This document shows positions 1 through 12,422 of a stretch of DNA of 35,141 nt, in pieces. The notes under the pieces are model-generated. The model was not told where the DNA came from and did not search any database. It saw nothing but the letters and a program-made list of their open reading frames with translations. This DNA is from Rhodocyclaceae bacterium (GTDB lineage Bacteria; Pseudomonadota; Gammaproteobacteria; Burkholderiales; Rhodocyclaceae): contig JANJVS010000097.1 in NCBI GenBank assembly GCA_024709955.1, forward strand, positions 1 to 35,141. The letters are read 5' to 3'. The first letter of the stretch is position 1; each line of letters begins with the position of its first letter. The translations under genes were made by a program, and so were the position numbers.

Positions 1-298
1 CCTCGACGCGCACGCCGAGCTTCTGCACCTTGGCGGTGCCGATCTTGACGGCGTTGCCGCCATCCTCCTCTTCGCCTTCGTAGACGGGGATGTAGTCCAT
101 GCCCATCGAATCCTTCTTCGGCACCGGCGAGGTGTCGGGCAGGCCCATCGGGTTGCGGTAGTAGAGCAGCTTCTTGCCGCCGGGCGCGGCGGCGGCCACC
201 GTGTCGCCAGCGCCGACTTTTTGGCTGCCGAGCCAGTAGCCGCCACCGGCGGCGAGGCCCGCCACGATCAGCAGGCCGATGAGGGTGTTCGCATTCAT
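1..298 (-). CDS. cusB: Efflux RND periplasmic adaptor, CusB family (N-terminal part, runs off the window)
   Basis: This is the amino end of a membrane-fusion protein that links an inner-membrane RND pump to an outer-membrane channel, here for Cu(I)/Ag(I) export. About 99 residues are visible. They begin with one hydrophobic segment (residues 4-17, NTLIGLLIVAGLAA) that is an uncleaved anchor or signal. It is followed by the heavy-metal-binding module typical of CusB, with YYRNPMG near residue 46 and DSMGMDYIPVYEGE near residue 63, which is rich in Met and Tyr. The ATG at 298 overlaps the cusC stop by 4 bp (ATGA), so the two genes are translationally coupled. The rest of the gene, and probably cusA, lies to the left of the window. 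The family call is firm; copper/silver specificity comes from the cusF and cusC neighbours. Confidence 0.85.
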   Translation of the reverse strand, partial: MNANTLIGLLIVAGLAAGGGYWLGSQKVGAGDTVAAAAPGGKKLLYYRNPMGLPDTSPVPKKDSMGMDYIPVYEGEEEDGGNAVKIGTAKVQKLGVRVE

Positions 299-1569
299 AG
301 TTCTTCTCCGATCGCGCGCTCGATGTCGGCGCGGCGCATTTCCTGCAGCACGCGGGCGCGCACCAGGTCTTCCTTGGCCTTGCGGATCTGGCGCTGGGCG
401 TCGAGCACGGCGGCGAAGTCCACCTTGCCCGTCTCGTAGCCGGCCAGCGCGGCTTGCAGCGTCAGCTCGGCCTGCGGCAGCAGGCTCGTGCTGGCGAGAT
501 CCTCGACGCGCCGCGCCGCGTGCAACGCCGCCAGGCTTTCGGCGAGTTCCGCCCGAATCTGGTTGAGCGTCGCCTCGCGGCGCGCGCGCGCGGCGTCGAG
601 CATGCGCTCGGCCTCGCGCTCCTTCGCGCGGCGGCTGTCCTGCTGCAGGGGGATGTTGATCTCGAACATCAGGTCGTAGCTGGCGACGCGGTTGCGCTCC
701 TGCATCGCCGCGACGCCGACGTTCACGTCCGGATAGCGCTCGCGATACGTCAGCGCGCGGCCCTTCTCGGCGGCCTCGATCCGCGCGGCGTCGGCTGCGA
801 GGCGCGGATTGCGCTCGGCGAGACGCGCTTCCAGCGCCGCGGCATCGAGCTGCGCGGGCGCCGGCTGGCCGCGCAGGCGTTCCGGCGCGGCGAGACGCAC
901 GCCGGCCGGGCGGCCGAGCAGCGTCATGAGGCGCGCCGCCGTCTGCTCGTGTTCGCCCTCGACCGTGGCCAGCTCGCCGGCCAGGGCTGTGCGCTCGGTC
1001 TGGGCGCGGATCACGTCCTGCTGCGGCGCGAGGCCGTTGGCGTAGCGCGCCTGGGCGATCTTTCCGAGCTGGTCGAGCAGGCCGAGATTCTCGCGGCCGT
1101 AGCGCAGGTTCGCCATGTGCAGGTAATGCTGGGCGTAGGTCTGCTTGATCTGCCAGGCGAGGTCGGCCCAGGTGGCGGCCGCGCGGCCCTGCGCCGCCGC
1201 GCCTTCGGCGGCGGCGATGTCGCGCCGCAGCTCGCGCTTGCCGAACCAGGGCAGGCTTTGCGTGACCGCGTAGCGCGTCGCGCCGACGCGCGCCGGCAGC
1301 AGGTTGGCGCTGTCCGCGTTCATGCCGCTTTCGTTGGTGAAGTCGCGCAGCTCGACACCGAACATCGGGTCGGGCAGCGCGCCGGCGGATTCGACGCGCG
1401 CGGCGGCGGCATCCGCCTCGTGGCGCATCGCCGCCAACTCGGGATGGCGCTCGCGGGCGAGGACGAGCAGGCTGTCGACGTCGCCACCGACCGCCTGCTC
1501 CGCCGCCGCGTGCGCCAACCCGCCGGCGGCGGCCAGGACGGCCGCCGCGAGCAGGGGCAGGGGGCGCAT
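295..1569 (-). CDS. cusC: Outer-membrane efflux channel, TolC/CusC family
   Basis: A 424-residue protein of the outer-membrane efflux family, which forms the trimeric barrel and periplasmic tunnel of a tripartite RND exporter. It opens with a signal peptide (residues 1 to about 22, MRPLPLLAAAVLAAAGGLAHA). The body has the long amphipathic, Ala/Arg/Glu-rich helices of the family, with two related halves. LQAALAGYETGKVDFAAVLD near residue 375 is the typical motif of the second half. No Cys follows the signal peptide at a lipobox, unlike E. coli CusC, so it is probably not lipidated. It starts 2 nt after the cusF stop and overlaps cusB by 4 bp, which places it third in a four-gene operon. The precise substrate is inferred from CusF and the CusB metal-binding module. 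Confidence 0.85.
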   Translation of the reverse strand: MRPLPLLAAAVLAAAGGLAHAAAEQAVGGDVDSLLVLARERHPELAAMRHEADAAAARVESAGALPDPMFGVELRDFTNESGMNADSANLLPARVGATRYAVTQSLPWFGKRELRRDIAAAEGAAAQGRAAATWADLAWQIKQTYAQHYLHMANLRYGRENLGLLDQLGKIAQARYANGLAPQQDVIRAQTERTALAGELATVEGEHEQTAARLMTLLGRPAGVRLAAPERLRGQPAPAQLDAAALEARLAERNPRLAADAARIEAAEKGRALTYRERYPDVNVGVAAMQERNRVASYDLMFEINIPLQQDSRRAKEREAERMLDAARARREATLNQIRAELAESLAALHAARRVEDLASTSLLPQAELTLQAALAGYETGKVDFAAVLDAQRQIRKAKEDLVRARVLQEMRRADIERAIGEEL

Positions 1570-1571
1570 GG

Positions 1572-1862
1572 CTACTTCGCCGCTTGGATGCGGACGATGG
1601 TGTATTCGCCGCCGACGTCCTCGACGCGGAAGCGTACCTTGTCGCCGTCCTTGAGCTGCTTGAGCATGGCGGGGTCCTTGACCTTGAACATCATGGTCAT
1701 CGGCGCCATGCCGATGTTGGCGATCGGGCCGTGGGCGAGCATGACGCGCTGGCTCGGCGCGTCGATCTTCTTCACCGTGCCTTCGGACAGATCATCGGCG
1801 GCGATGAGGGAAACGGGGAACAACAGGCTCGCGACGGCGAGCAGGCGCAAAACGGATTTCAT
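1572..1862 (-). CDS. cusF: Periplasmic Cu(I)/Ag(I)-binding protein CusF family
   Basis: A 96-residue exported OB-fold metallochaperone that delivers Cu(I)/Ag(I) to the Cus pump. The signal peptide covers residues 1 to about 22 (ends LIAA). Metal-site residues line up with E. coli CusF: His44 in HGPIA, then Met55 and Met57 in MAPMTMMF, corresponding to His36, Met47 and Met49. The position of the capping Trp44 of E. coli is Met52 here. The ATG at 1862 is chosen because it gives a clean signal peptide and has GGAG 6 nt upstream; an upstream extension to 2027 would lack an export signal. The gene lies 2 nt before cusC and 64 nt after the small Cys/His-rich gene. Confidence 0.88.
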   Translation of the reverse strand: MKSVLRLLAVASLLFPVSLIAADDLSEGTVKKIDAPSQRVMLAHGPIANIGMAPMTMMFKVKDPAMLKQLKDGDKVRFRVEDVGGEYTIVRIQAAK

Positions 1863-1926
1863 GGCAATCTCCAGAACGGGTGAACGGAAACTCGGCGCTG
1901 GCGGAACGGTGCCAGCGTGGATGCGG

Positions 1927-2283
1927 TCACGAACGTCTGGGAGGTTGCTGCGGCGGTTCGCCGATATGGCTCGGCGGGGCAGCCGGTTGCCGCGCCACGA
2001 GCACGGGCGCGACGGGCAGAACGGCATGGGAGGCGGCCGACGGCATGTAGCCGGCGCTGGTCAGGTGGCAGATGCCGCAGTTGTCGCAGCCGAGGTCGGC
2101 GGCCGGCGCGGGGGCATCGTCCGCCGCCGCCATGCCTTCGTGGCAGTGGGCGTGCGCCGCCTGGGCCTGCTGCGCCTCGCGCTCCGCCGCATGGCGGCAG
2201 AGCGGCATGGTCCACGCCGCGGCGGCCTGGAGCGGCAGCCAGAGGGCGACGAGGATCAGCAGGAAGCTCTTGAGACGGCGCAT
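1927..2283 (-). CDS. Small exported Cys/His-rich protein heading the cus operon (CopL/DUF2946-like)
   Basis: A 118-residue protein with a signal peptide (residues 1-23, ends AAAA). Two metal-ligand clusters follow: Cys29-His31, then His44-His46-Cys47-His48, and the motif GCDNCGICH (Cys66, Cys69, Cys72, His73). The C-terminus is Pro/Arg-rich and looks disordered. The pattern resembles the small Cys/His-rich proteins (CopL, DUF2946 type) found at the head of copper-resistance operons. That likeness was judged by eye, and no function is proven. It is the first gene of the cus operon. A good promoter lies immediately upstream (2293-2321) and leaves only about 3 nt of leader, with no Shine-Dalgarno sequence before the ATG, so it may be translated from a leaderless message. 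Confidence 0.6.
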   Translation of the reverse strand: MRRLKSFLLILVALWLPLQAAAAWTMPLCRHAAEREAQQAQAAHAHCHEGMAAADDAPAPAADLGCDNCGICHLTSAGYMPSAASHAVLPVAPVLVARQPAAPPSHIGEPPQQPPRRS

Positions 2284-2292
2284 GGTCCGGCC

Positions 2293-2321
2293 ATTGTATG
2301 AAGTGAACGGCCAATCCGCAA
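2293..2321 (-). promoter_or_regulatory. Predicted sigma-70 promoter of the cus operon
   Basis: On the minus strand, TTGCGG (2316-2321) and TACAAT (2293-2298) are separated by exactly 17 nt. The expected start point is about 2286, three nucleotides before the ATG at 2283. It lies in the 47-nt gap after the stop of the large signalling gene. No clear palindromic CusR or CueR box was seen beside it. Confidence 0.5.
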
Positions 2322-2330
2322 ATGGGGGCC

Positions 2331-6803
<4,473 letters not shown>

Positions 6804-6806
6804 GAC

Positions 6807-6832
6807 ATGATGCCGTTGATTGCAGGCATCAT
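6807..6832. promoter_or_regulatory. Inverted repeat upstream of the CheB-CheR hybrid gene
   Basis: Perfect 8-bp arms ATGATGCC (6807-6814) and GGCATCAT (6825-6832) flank a 10-nt loop. The right arm overlaps a -10-like TATATG on the minus strand (6830-6835). No good -35 sequence was found at 16-18 nt. It could be a repressor operator or a 5' RNA hairpin. It lies 4 nt before the first possible start codon at 6803. Confidence 0.4.
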
Positions 6833-6994
6833 ATATCAGACCGCGCCCGACGTCCCTACTCGCAACTGGGTAATCACATGCGCGGCGACCACCCGCCCGG
6901 CCGCCGGCATCATGCGCATGGCTCTCCGCCGGCCACCGACGAAAAGTCGGCGCTCGCGGGACGGTGCGGAGCCCGGCCGGGCCCCGCGAACCGG

Positions 6995-9031
6995 TTACTC
7001 CTCGTCTTCGGCGAGCTTGAAGCTGGCGGCCAGCTTCTGTTGCACCGGCGGCGGCACCTGGGCATAGCGCGCGAACTCGATGGCGTAGGTGCCGCGCCCG
7101 CCGGTCATCGACTTGAGCCGCGAGGCGTAGTCGTTGATCTCGGCCAGCGGCACTTCGCCGGCGACGGTGATGCGCCCCTGCCCGCGCGGCGTGGTGCCGG
7201 TGACGTGGCCGCGCCGCGACGACAGATCGCCGGCGACGTCACCCATGTGCTCTTCGAGCACATTCACCTCGATATTCACCACCGGTTCCAGCACCACGGC
7301 GGACGCGCCCTGGATCGCCGCGATGGCGGCCTTCTTGCCAGCCATGACGAAGGCGACTTCCTTGCCATCCACCGGATGGGTCTTGCCGTCATAGACGACG
7401 ACGCGCAGATCCTCGACCGGAAAACCGGCGACCACGCCGCCCTCCAGTGCCTGGCGCACGCCCTTCTCCACCGCCGGCATGAAGACGCCGGGAATCACGC
7501 CGCCCTTGACCTGGTCGACGAATTCGAAGCCGGCGCCACGCTCCAGCGGCTCGATCTTCAGATAGACCTCGCCGAACTGGCCGGCGCCGCCCGACTGCTT
7601 CTTGTGGCGGCAGTGGCCCTCGGCGGCCTTGGTGACGGTCTCGCGGTAGGGGATCTGCGGCGGCTTGGTGGACAGTTCGAGCTTGTATTGCGCCGCCATC
7701 TTTTCCAGCTTGTAGCGCAGGTGCATCTCGCCGAGGCCGAAGATCACGGTCTCGTGGGTGGTCGGATGGCGCTCCATCTTGAAGCAGGGGTCTTCCATCT
7801 CCAGCTTGTGCAGGATGTCGAACAGGCGCTGCTCGTCGCCCTTCTTCTGCGTCTCGACGGCGAGGCCCTGCATCGGCTTCGGGAATTCGAGCGGCTTGAG
7901 ATGGATGTGGTCCTCGTCGTGGGAGTCGTGCAGCACGGCGTCGAACTCGATCTCCTCGACCTTGGCGATGGCGCCGAGGTCGCCCGGCAGCAGTTCGTCG
8001 ACTTCGACGTAGTCCTTGCCCTGCAACTGGTAGAGATGGCCGACCTTGAAGGCCTTCTTGCCGTCGCCGACGAAGAGCTGGGAATCCTTCCTGATCGTGC
8101 CCTGGTGCACGCGGAACACGCCGACCTTGCCCATGTAGGGATCGACGACGACCTTGAAGACGTGGGCCAGCACATGCTTGCTGGCATCCGGCTCGCGCTG
8201 GAACGCCGCGCCATCCTTGAAGAAGGGCGGCACGTTGGCCTCGGCCGGGTTCGGCGCCAGGGTGGCGAGCACATGCAGCAGCTCGTCGATGCCGGCGCCG
8301 GTCTTGGCGGAGGTGAACAGCACGGGGACCAGGTGGCCCTCGCGCAGCGCCTTCTCGAAGGGGGCGTGCAGTTCGCCCGCGCTCGGGTCCTTGCCGTCCT
8401 CGAGGTAGCGTTCCATGAGGCTCTCGTCTTCCTCGACGAGCTGGTCGATGAGTTCGCGGTGGGCATGGGCGACGCTGTCGATGTCGGCCTCGCCGCTGTC
8501 GTGCTCCAGCACCTCGACGACCTTCCCGTGGTCGGGCGACGGCAGGTCGAGGAACTTGCAGGCCGGGCCGAAGCGCTCGCGGATGTCGGCCATCAGGCCG
8601 GAAAGGTCGAGGTTGTCGGCGTCGATCTTGTTCACGACGATCATGCGCGCCAGGCCGCGCGCGGCGGCGGCGCGCATCATGCGCTCGGTCATCAGCTCGA
8701 CGCCGGTCTGGGCGTTGATGACGCACACGGCGGTATCGACGCCCGCCAGCGCGGCCATCGCCTGGCCCGCGAAGTCGGGATACCCGGGCGCATCGATGAG
8801 GTGCACATGCACGTCCTCCCAGGCGAAATTCACCAGGGCGGATTGCAGCGAATGGCCGGCGCTCTTTTCCTGGGCGTCGAAGTCGCAGACGGTGTTGCCC
8901 TTCTCGACGCTGCCGGCGGCCGGAATGGCGCCGGCGCGCAGCAGCAGGGCCTCGGCGAGGGTGGTCTTGCCGGCGCCGCCATGCCCGACGAGGGCGACGG
9001 CACGGATGGAGGCGGTATGGAATTTCGGCAT
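6995..9031 (-). CDS. fusA2: EF-G-like translational GTPase (FusA2 type)
   Basis: A 678-residue paralogue of elongation factor G, with the five-domain layout and length of the EF-G2 group. G1 is GHGGAGKTT (16-24), G3 is DAPGY (80-84) and G4 is NKID (133-136). Two departures from true EF-G are visible. The switch I motif RGITI is absent (QEKSAGHSLQSA at 54-65), and the catalytic His of DTPGH is Tyr84. EF-G2 proteins of this kind bind GTP but have been reported to lack normal ribosome-stimulated hydrolysis, so this is unlikely to be the main translocase; a ribosome-related accessory role is inferred. The ATG at 9031 has GGGAG 6 nt upstream. It begins 10 nt after the glmS stop and is probably cotranscribed with glmUS. 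Confidence 0.88.
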   Translation of the reverse strand: MPKFHTASIRAVALVGHGGAGKTTLAEALLLRAGAIPAAGSVEKGNTVCDFDAQEKSAGHSLQSALVNFAWEDVHVHLIDAPGYPDFAGQAMAALAGVDTAVCVINAQTGVELMTERMMRAAAARGLARMIVVNKIDADNLDLSGLMADIRERFGPACKFLDLPSPDHGKVVEVLEHDSGEADIDSVAHAHRELIDQLVEEDESLMERYLEDGKDPSAGELHAPFEKALREGHLVPVLFTSAKTGAGIDELLHVLATLAPNPAEANVPPFFKDGAAFQREPDASKHVLAHVFKVVVDPYMGKVGVFRVHQGTIRKDSQLFVGDGKKAFKVGHLYQLQGKDYVEVDELLPGDLGAIAKVEEIEFDAVLHDSHDEDHIHLKPLEFPKPMQGLAVETQKKGDEQRLFDILHKLEMEDPCFKMERHPTTHETVIFGLGEMHLRYKLEKMAAQYKLELSTKPPQIPYRETVTKAAEGHCRHKKQSGGAGQFGEVYLKIEPLERGAGFEFVDQVKGGVIPGVFMPAVEKGVRQALEGGVVAGFPVEDLRVVVYDGKTHPVDGKEVAFVMAGKKAAIAAIQGASAVVLEPVVNIEVNVLEEHMGDVAGDLSSRRGHVTGTTPRGQGRITVAGEVPLAEINDYASRLKSMTGGRGTYAIEFARYAQVPPPVQQKLAASFKLAEDEE

Positions 9032-9041
9032 GTGCTTCTCC

Positions 9042-10859
9042 CTATTCGACTGTCACTGATTTCGCGAGGTTACGCGGTTTATCGACATCCGTGCCCTTCA
9101 CGAGGGCGGCGTGGTAGGCGAGCAGTTGCAGCGGCACGACGTGGAGCACCGGCGAGAGGGCGCCGTAGTGCTCGGGCAGGCGCAGGACGTGCAGGCCGGC
9201 CTCCGCCTCGACCTGGGAGTCGCCGTCGGCGAAGACATAGAGCTCGCCGCCGCGCGCCGCCACCTCCTTGAGGTTGGACTTGAGCTTCTCCAGCAGCGCG
9301 TCGTTGGGCGCGACGCTGATCACCGGCATGTCCGCGTCCACCAGCGCCAGCGGCCCGTGCTTGAGCTCGCCGGCCGGGTAGGCCTCGGCATGGATGTAGG
9401 AGATTTCCTTGAGCTTGAGCGCACCTTCGAGGGCGATCGGGTAGTGCGGGCCGCGACCGAGGAACAGCGCGTGACGCTTGTCGGCGAAGAGGCCGGCCCA
9501 CTCGGCGATGCCGGGCTCCAGGGCGAGCACCTTCTGTAGCGCCACCGGCAGGTGGCGCAGCGAAGCGAGGTGGGCGGCCTCCTGCCCGGCCGTCAGCCGG
9601 CCGTTCTGCTTGGCCAGCGTGGCGGCGAGCAGGAACAGCGCGGCAAGCTGGGTGGTGAAGGCCTTGGTGGAGGCGACGCCGATCTCGGGACCGGCGCGGG
9701 TCAGGAAGCGCAGCGCGCATTCGCGGACGATGGCCGACTCGGGCACGTTGCAGATCGCCAGGGTCTTCCCCATGCCGAGCGCCTTGGCGTGCTTGACCGA
9801 GGCGAGGGTGTCGGCGGTCTCGCCGGACTGGGAGATGGCGACGACCAGCTGCCGCGGATTCGGCACCGAGACGCGGTAGCGGTATTCGCTGGCGACCTCG
9901 ACCGTGCAGGGCAGGCCGGCGAGCTGCTCGATCCAGTAGCGCGCGACCAGGCCGGCGTGGTAGCTCGTGCCACAGGCGATGATGAGGACGGACTTCACGT
10001 CGGCCAGCAGCTCGGGGGCGGCGGCGCCGAACAGGTTGGCGGAGAAGGTCTGCGCGCCGCCGATCATCTCCAGCGTGGCGGCGAGGGCCTGGGGCTGCTC
10101 GAAGATTTCCTTCTGCATGTAGTGGCGGTACTCGCCGAGCTCGACGGCGTCGGCCGAGAGGGTGCTCTCATGCACCGCGCGCGCGGCCGCCGTGCCGTCG
10201 GCGCCGACGATCCGGTAGCCGGCGCGGCCGAGTTCGGCGACGTCGCCTTCTTCGAGATAGACCATGCGGCGCGTCACCTGCAGCAGGGCGGAAGCGTCCG
10301 AGGCCGCGTAGTGGCCGTCGGTGCCGAGCCCCAGCAGCAGCGGCGCGCCGTGGCGCGCGACGACGATGCGCTCCTCGCCCTCGCGCAGCACGGCGATGGC
10401 GTAGGCGCCGACCAGACGCCGCGTGACGCACTGCACGGCCGCGAACAGGTCGGGGGCGGACTTGAGCGTCTCCTGGATCAGGTGGGCGATGACCTCGGTG
10501 TCGGTGTCGGAACCGAAGGCGTAGCCGGCGGCGAGCAGTTCCTGCTTCAGTTCGGCATAGTTCTCGATGATGCCGTTATGCACGACGGCGAGGCCGCCCG
10601 AAATATGGGGGTGGGCGTTCTTCTCGCTGGGCACGCCGTGGGTCGCCCAGCGGGTGTGGGCGATGCCGAGTTCGGCTGCCTTGCCCTCGGCCTGAGCGGC
10701 CAATTCGGCGACGCGGCCGACGCTGCGCAGGCGCGTCAGGCCCGGATCGAGCAGCGCGAGGCCGGCGGAATCGTAGCCGCGGTATTCGAGTTTCCGGAGG
10801 CCCTCGACGAGGACCGGGACGATGTTGCGGTTGGCGACCGCCGCGACGATGCCGCACAT
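9042..10859 (-). CDS. glmS: Glutamine-fructose-6-phosphate aminotransferase
   Basis: A 605-residue enzyme that makes glucosamine-6-phosphate from fructose-6-phosphate and glutamine, the first step towards UDP-GlcNAc. It starts MCGIVAAVA, so removal of Met exposes the N-terminal Cys nucleophile of the glutaminase domain (residues 2 to about 240). That fixes the start at 10859 even though the frame is open to a TTG at 10886. YRGYDSAG near residue 31 is typical. Two SIS sugar-isomerase domains follow, and the C-terminus KSVTVE is the conserved family ending. The ribosome-binding site GGAGG lies inside an intergenic repeat. No glmS ribozyme is present: the upstream gap is only 90 nt and holds repeat stem-loops. 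The neighbour upstream is glmU. Confidence 0.97.
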   Translation of the reverse strand: MCGIVAAVANRNIVPVLVEGLRKLEYRGYDSAGLALLDPGLTRLRSVGRVAELAAQAEGKAAELGIAHTRWATHGVPSEKNAHPHISGGLAVVHNGIIENYAELKQELLAAGYAFGSDTDTEVIAHLIQETLKSAPDLFAAVQCVTRRLVGAYAIAVLREGEERIVVARHGAPLLLGLGTDGHYAASDASALLQVTRRMVYLEEGDVAELGRAGYRIVGADGTAAARAVHESTLSADAVELGEYRHYMQKEIFEQPQALAATLEMIGGAQTFSANLFGAAAPELLADVKSVLIIACGTSYHAGLVARYWIEQLAGLPCTVEVASEYRYRVSVPNPRQLVVAISQSGETADTLASVKHAKALGMGKTLAICNVPESAIVRECALRFLTRAGPEIGVASTKAFTTQLAALFLLAATLAKQNGRLTAGQEAAHLASLRHLPVALQKVLALEPGIAEWAGLFADKRHALFLGRGPHYPIALEGALKLKEISYIHAEAYPAGELKHGPLALVDADMPVISVAPNDALLEKLKSNLKEVAARGGELYVFADGDSQVEAEAGLHVLRLPEHYGALSPVLHVVPLQLLAYHAALVKGTDVDKPRNLAKSVTVE

Positions 10860-10864
10860 AACTA

Positions 10865-10913
10865 TGCCTCCGCAGGGCCGCCCCAAGGAGGCAGACGCCC
10901 CCCCGTGGGGGGC
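10865..10913. repeat. Intergenic stem-loop repeat, copy 1 (glmU-glmS), carrying the glmS ribosome-binding site
   Basis: Two perfect hairpins lie here: TGCCTCC (10865-10871) with GGAGGCA (10887-10893), and a 7-bp G/C stem pairing 10897-10903 with 10907-10913. Bases 10865-10888 are identical to 13901-13924 upstream of gltD. On the minus strand the outer arm supplies GGAGG (10867-10871), 7 nt before the glmS ATG. Confidence 0.8.
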
Positions 10914-10949
10914 AGCGAGGTGGGTTTGCGAGCGTGGGGGGCCATATTC

Positions 10950-12311
10950 CTAGTCTTTCTTCTGTTTGACGGGACGCTTCCAGCCCGCGACGGAGATCTG
11001 CTTCGGCCGCGAGACGGTCAGCGCGTCGGGCGGCGCGTCCTTGGTGAGCGTGGTGCCGGCGCCGAGGGTGGCGCCCTTGCCGACCGTCACCGGCGCGACG
11101 AGCTGGGTGTCGGAGCCGATGAAGACGTCGTCCTCGATCACCGTGCGATGCTTGTGGGCGCCGTCGTAGTTGCAGGTGATGGTGCCGGCGCCGACGTTCA
11201 CGCGGCTGCCCACCGTGGCGTCGCCGATGTAGGCGAGATGGTTGGCCTTCGAATGGGCGGCGATGGTGGAATTCTTGACCTCGACGAAGTTGCCGATATG
11301 CACGTCCTCGGCCAGCGCCGCGCCGGGACGCAGCCGCGCGTAGGGGCCGACGACGCCCAGCGGGCCGACCGTCGCGCCGTCGATGTGGCAGAAGGGCAGG
11401 ATGCGCGCGCCAGCCTCGATGCGGCAGTCCTTGAGCACGCAGTGCGCGCCCACCGTCACGCCAGCGCCGAGTTTTACGGCGCCTTCGAAGACGCAGCCGA
11501 CATCGATGGCGACGTCGCGCTCGCAGGCCAGCGAGCCGCGCACGTCGATGCGGTCCGGGTCGGCGAGGGTGACGCCCTGCTCCATGAGCGCCTCGGCGAT
11601 GTTGCGCTGGTGGATGCGTTCGAGTCGCGCGAGCTGGCTCTTGCTGTTCACGCCGTCGGTTTCCCAGTTGGCGCCGGGATGGGCAGCGGCGACTTCCATG
11701 CCTTCGGCGACGGCGAGGGCGACGATGTCGGTGAGGTAGTACTCGCCCTGGACGTTTGCCTTGCCCAGTCGCGGCAGCCAGCGCGCCAGGGCCGCGCCGG
11801 GGGCGACGAGGATGCCGGTGTTGATTTCGCGGATCGCGCGCTCGGCGTCGTCGGCGTCCTTCTCCTCGACGATGCGCGTCACCTTGCCATGGACGCGCAC
11901 GATGCGGCCGTAGCCGTGGGGGTCGGCGCAATGGGCGGTGAGCAGCGCCAGCCGGTCGCCGCCCGCCACCTCGATCAGGCGCCGCAGTGTCGCGGCGCGG
12001 ATCAGCGGCACGTCGCCGTAGAGCACCAGGGTCGGCGCGGTCGGATCGAGCTGCGGCAGGGCCTGCAGCACGGCGTGGCCGGTGCCGAGTTGCGGTTCCT
12101 GCAGCGCCCAGCCGAGGTCGGGGGCATCGAGGGCCTGGCGCACCCGCTCGCCGCCGTGGCCGTAAACCACGCAGATGCGGCCGGCGTCCAGCTCCCGCGC
12201 GGTGTCGATGACATGGGCCAGCAGCGGCTTGCCGGCAATCGGGTGCAGCACCTTGGGCAGCTCCGAGCGCATGCGCTTGCCCTGCCCGGCCGCGAGGATC
12301 ACTACGTTCAT
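10950..12311 (-). CDS. glmU: Bifunctional GlmU: GlcN-1-P acetyltransferase / GlcNAc-1-P uridyltransferase
   Basis: A 453-residue enzyme catalysing the last two steps of UDP-GlcNAc synthesis for peptidoglycan and LPS. The N-terminal pyrophosphorylase domain starts [20 protein letters not shown] (residues 6-25), with YGDVP near residue 103. The C-terminal half (about 250 onward) is a left-handed beta-helix with hexapeptide repeats and contains the acetyl-CoA site. Length matches the family (E. coli 456). The ATG at 12311 (MNVVILAAG) is preferred by homology; the ATG at 12320 (adding MNA) is equally possible, and neither has a clear Shine-Dalgarno sequence. A TAGAAT -10 lies at 12348-12353. It follows the gltD terminator and precedes glmS by 90 nt. 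Confidence 0.96.
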   Translation of the reverse strand: MNVVILAAGQGKRMRSELPKVLHPIAGKPLLAHVIDTARELDAGRICVVYGHGGERVRQALDAPDLGWALQEPQLGTGHAVLQALPQLDPTAPTLVLYGDVPLIRAATLRRLIEVAGGDRLALLTAHCADPHGYGRIVRVHGKVTRIVEEKDADDAERAIREINTGILVAPGAALARWLPRLGKANVQGEYYLTDIVALAVAEGMEVAAAHPGANWETDGVNSKSQLARLERIHQRNIAEALMEQGVTLADPDRIDVRGSLACERDVAIDVGCVFEGAVKLGAGVTVGAHCVLKDCRIEAGARILPFCHIDGATVGPLGVVGPYARLRPGAALAEDVHIGNFVEVKNSTIAAHSKANHLAYIGDATVGSRVNVGAGTITCNYDGAHKHRTVIEDDVFIGSDTQLVAPVTVGKGATLGAGTTLTKDAPPDALTVSRPKQISVAGWKRPVKQKKD

Positions 12312-12347
12312 GGCGTTCATGGCGTCGCCGTGTCTAAGCAAAGCGCG

Positions 12348-12353
12348 ATTCTA
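12348..12353 (-). promoter_or_regulatory. Possible -10 element of the glmU-glmS-fusA2 operon
   Basis: TAGAAT on the minus strand lies between the gltD terminator and glmU, with the expected start point near 12341. The hexamer 17 nt upstream (TTATTG) is a poor -35, so the call is tentative. The terminator just upstream argues that a promoter must lie in this short gap. Confidence 0.35.
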
Positions 12354-12370
12354 CTGCGGCGCAGCGACGC

Positions 12371-12398
12371 CAATAAAAAACGCGGGCCGTGGCCCGCG
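12371..12398 (-). terminator. Intrinsic terminator after gltD
   Basis: On the minus strand a GC-only stem (8-nt arms at 12391-12398 and 12381-12388, CGCGGGCC/GGCCCGCG) is followed by six T (12380-12375) and then ATTG. It lies 24 nt after the gltD stop and ends the gltBD transcript. Confidence 0.88.
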
Positions 12399-12422
12399 CT
12401 TTCGGTTCGCCCCGACTGTTTG

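Noticed and set aside
10860-10949. A glmS ribozyme upstream of glmS
   Set aside because: The gap is 90 nt and made of dispersed-repeat stem-loops; the ribozyme is longer and belongs mainly to Gram-positive bacteria.
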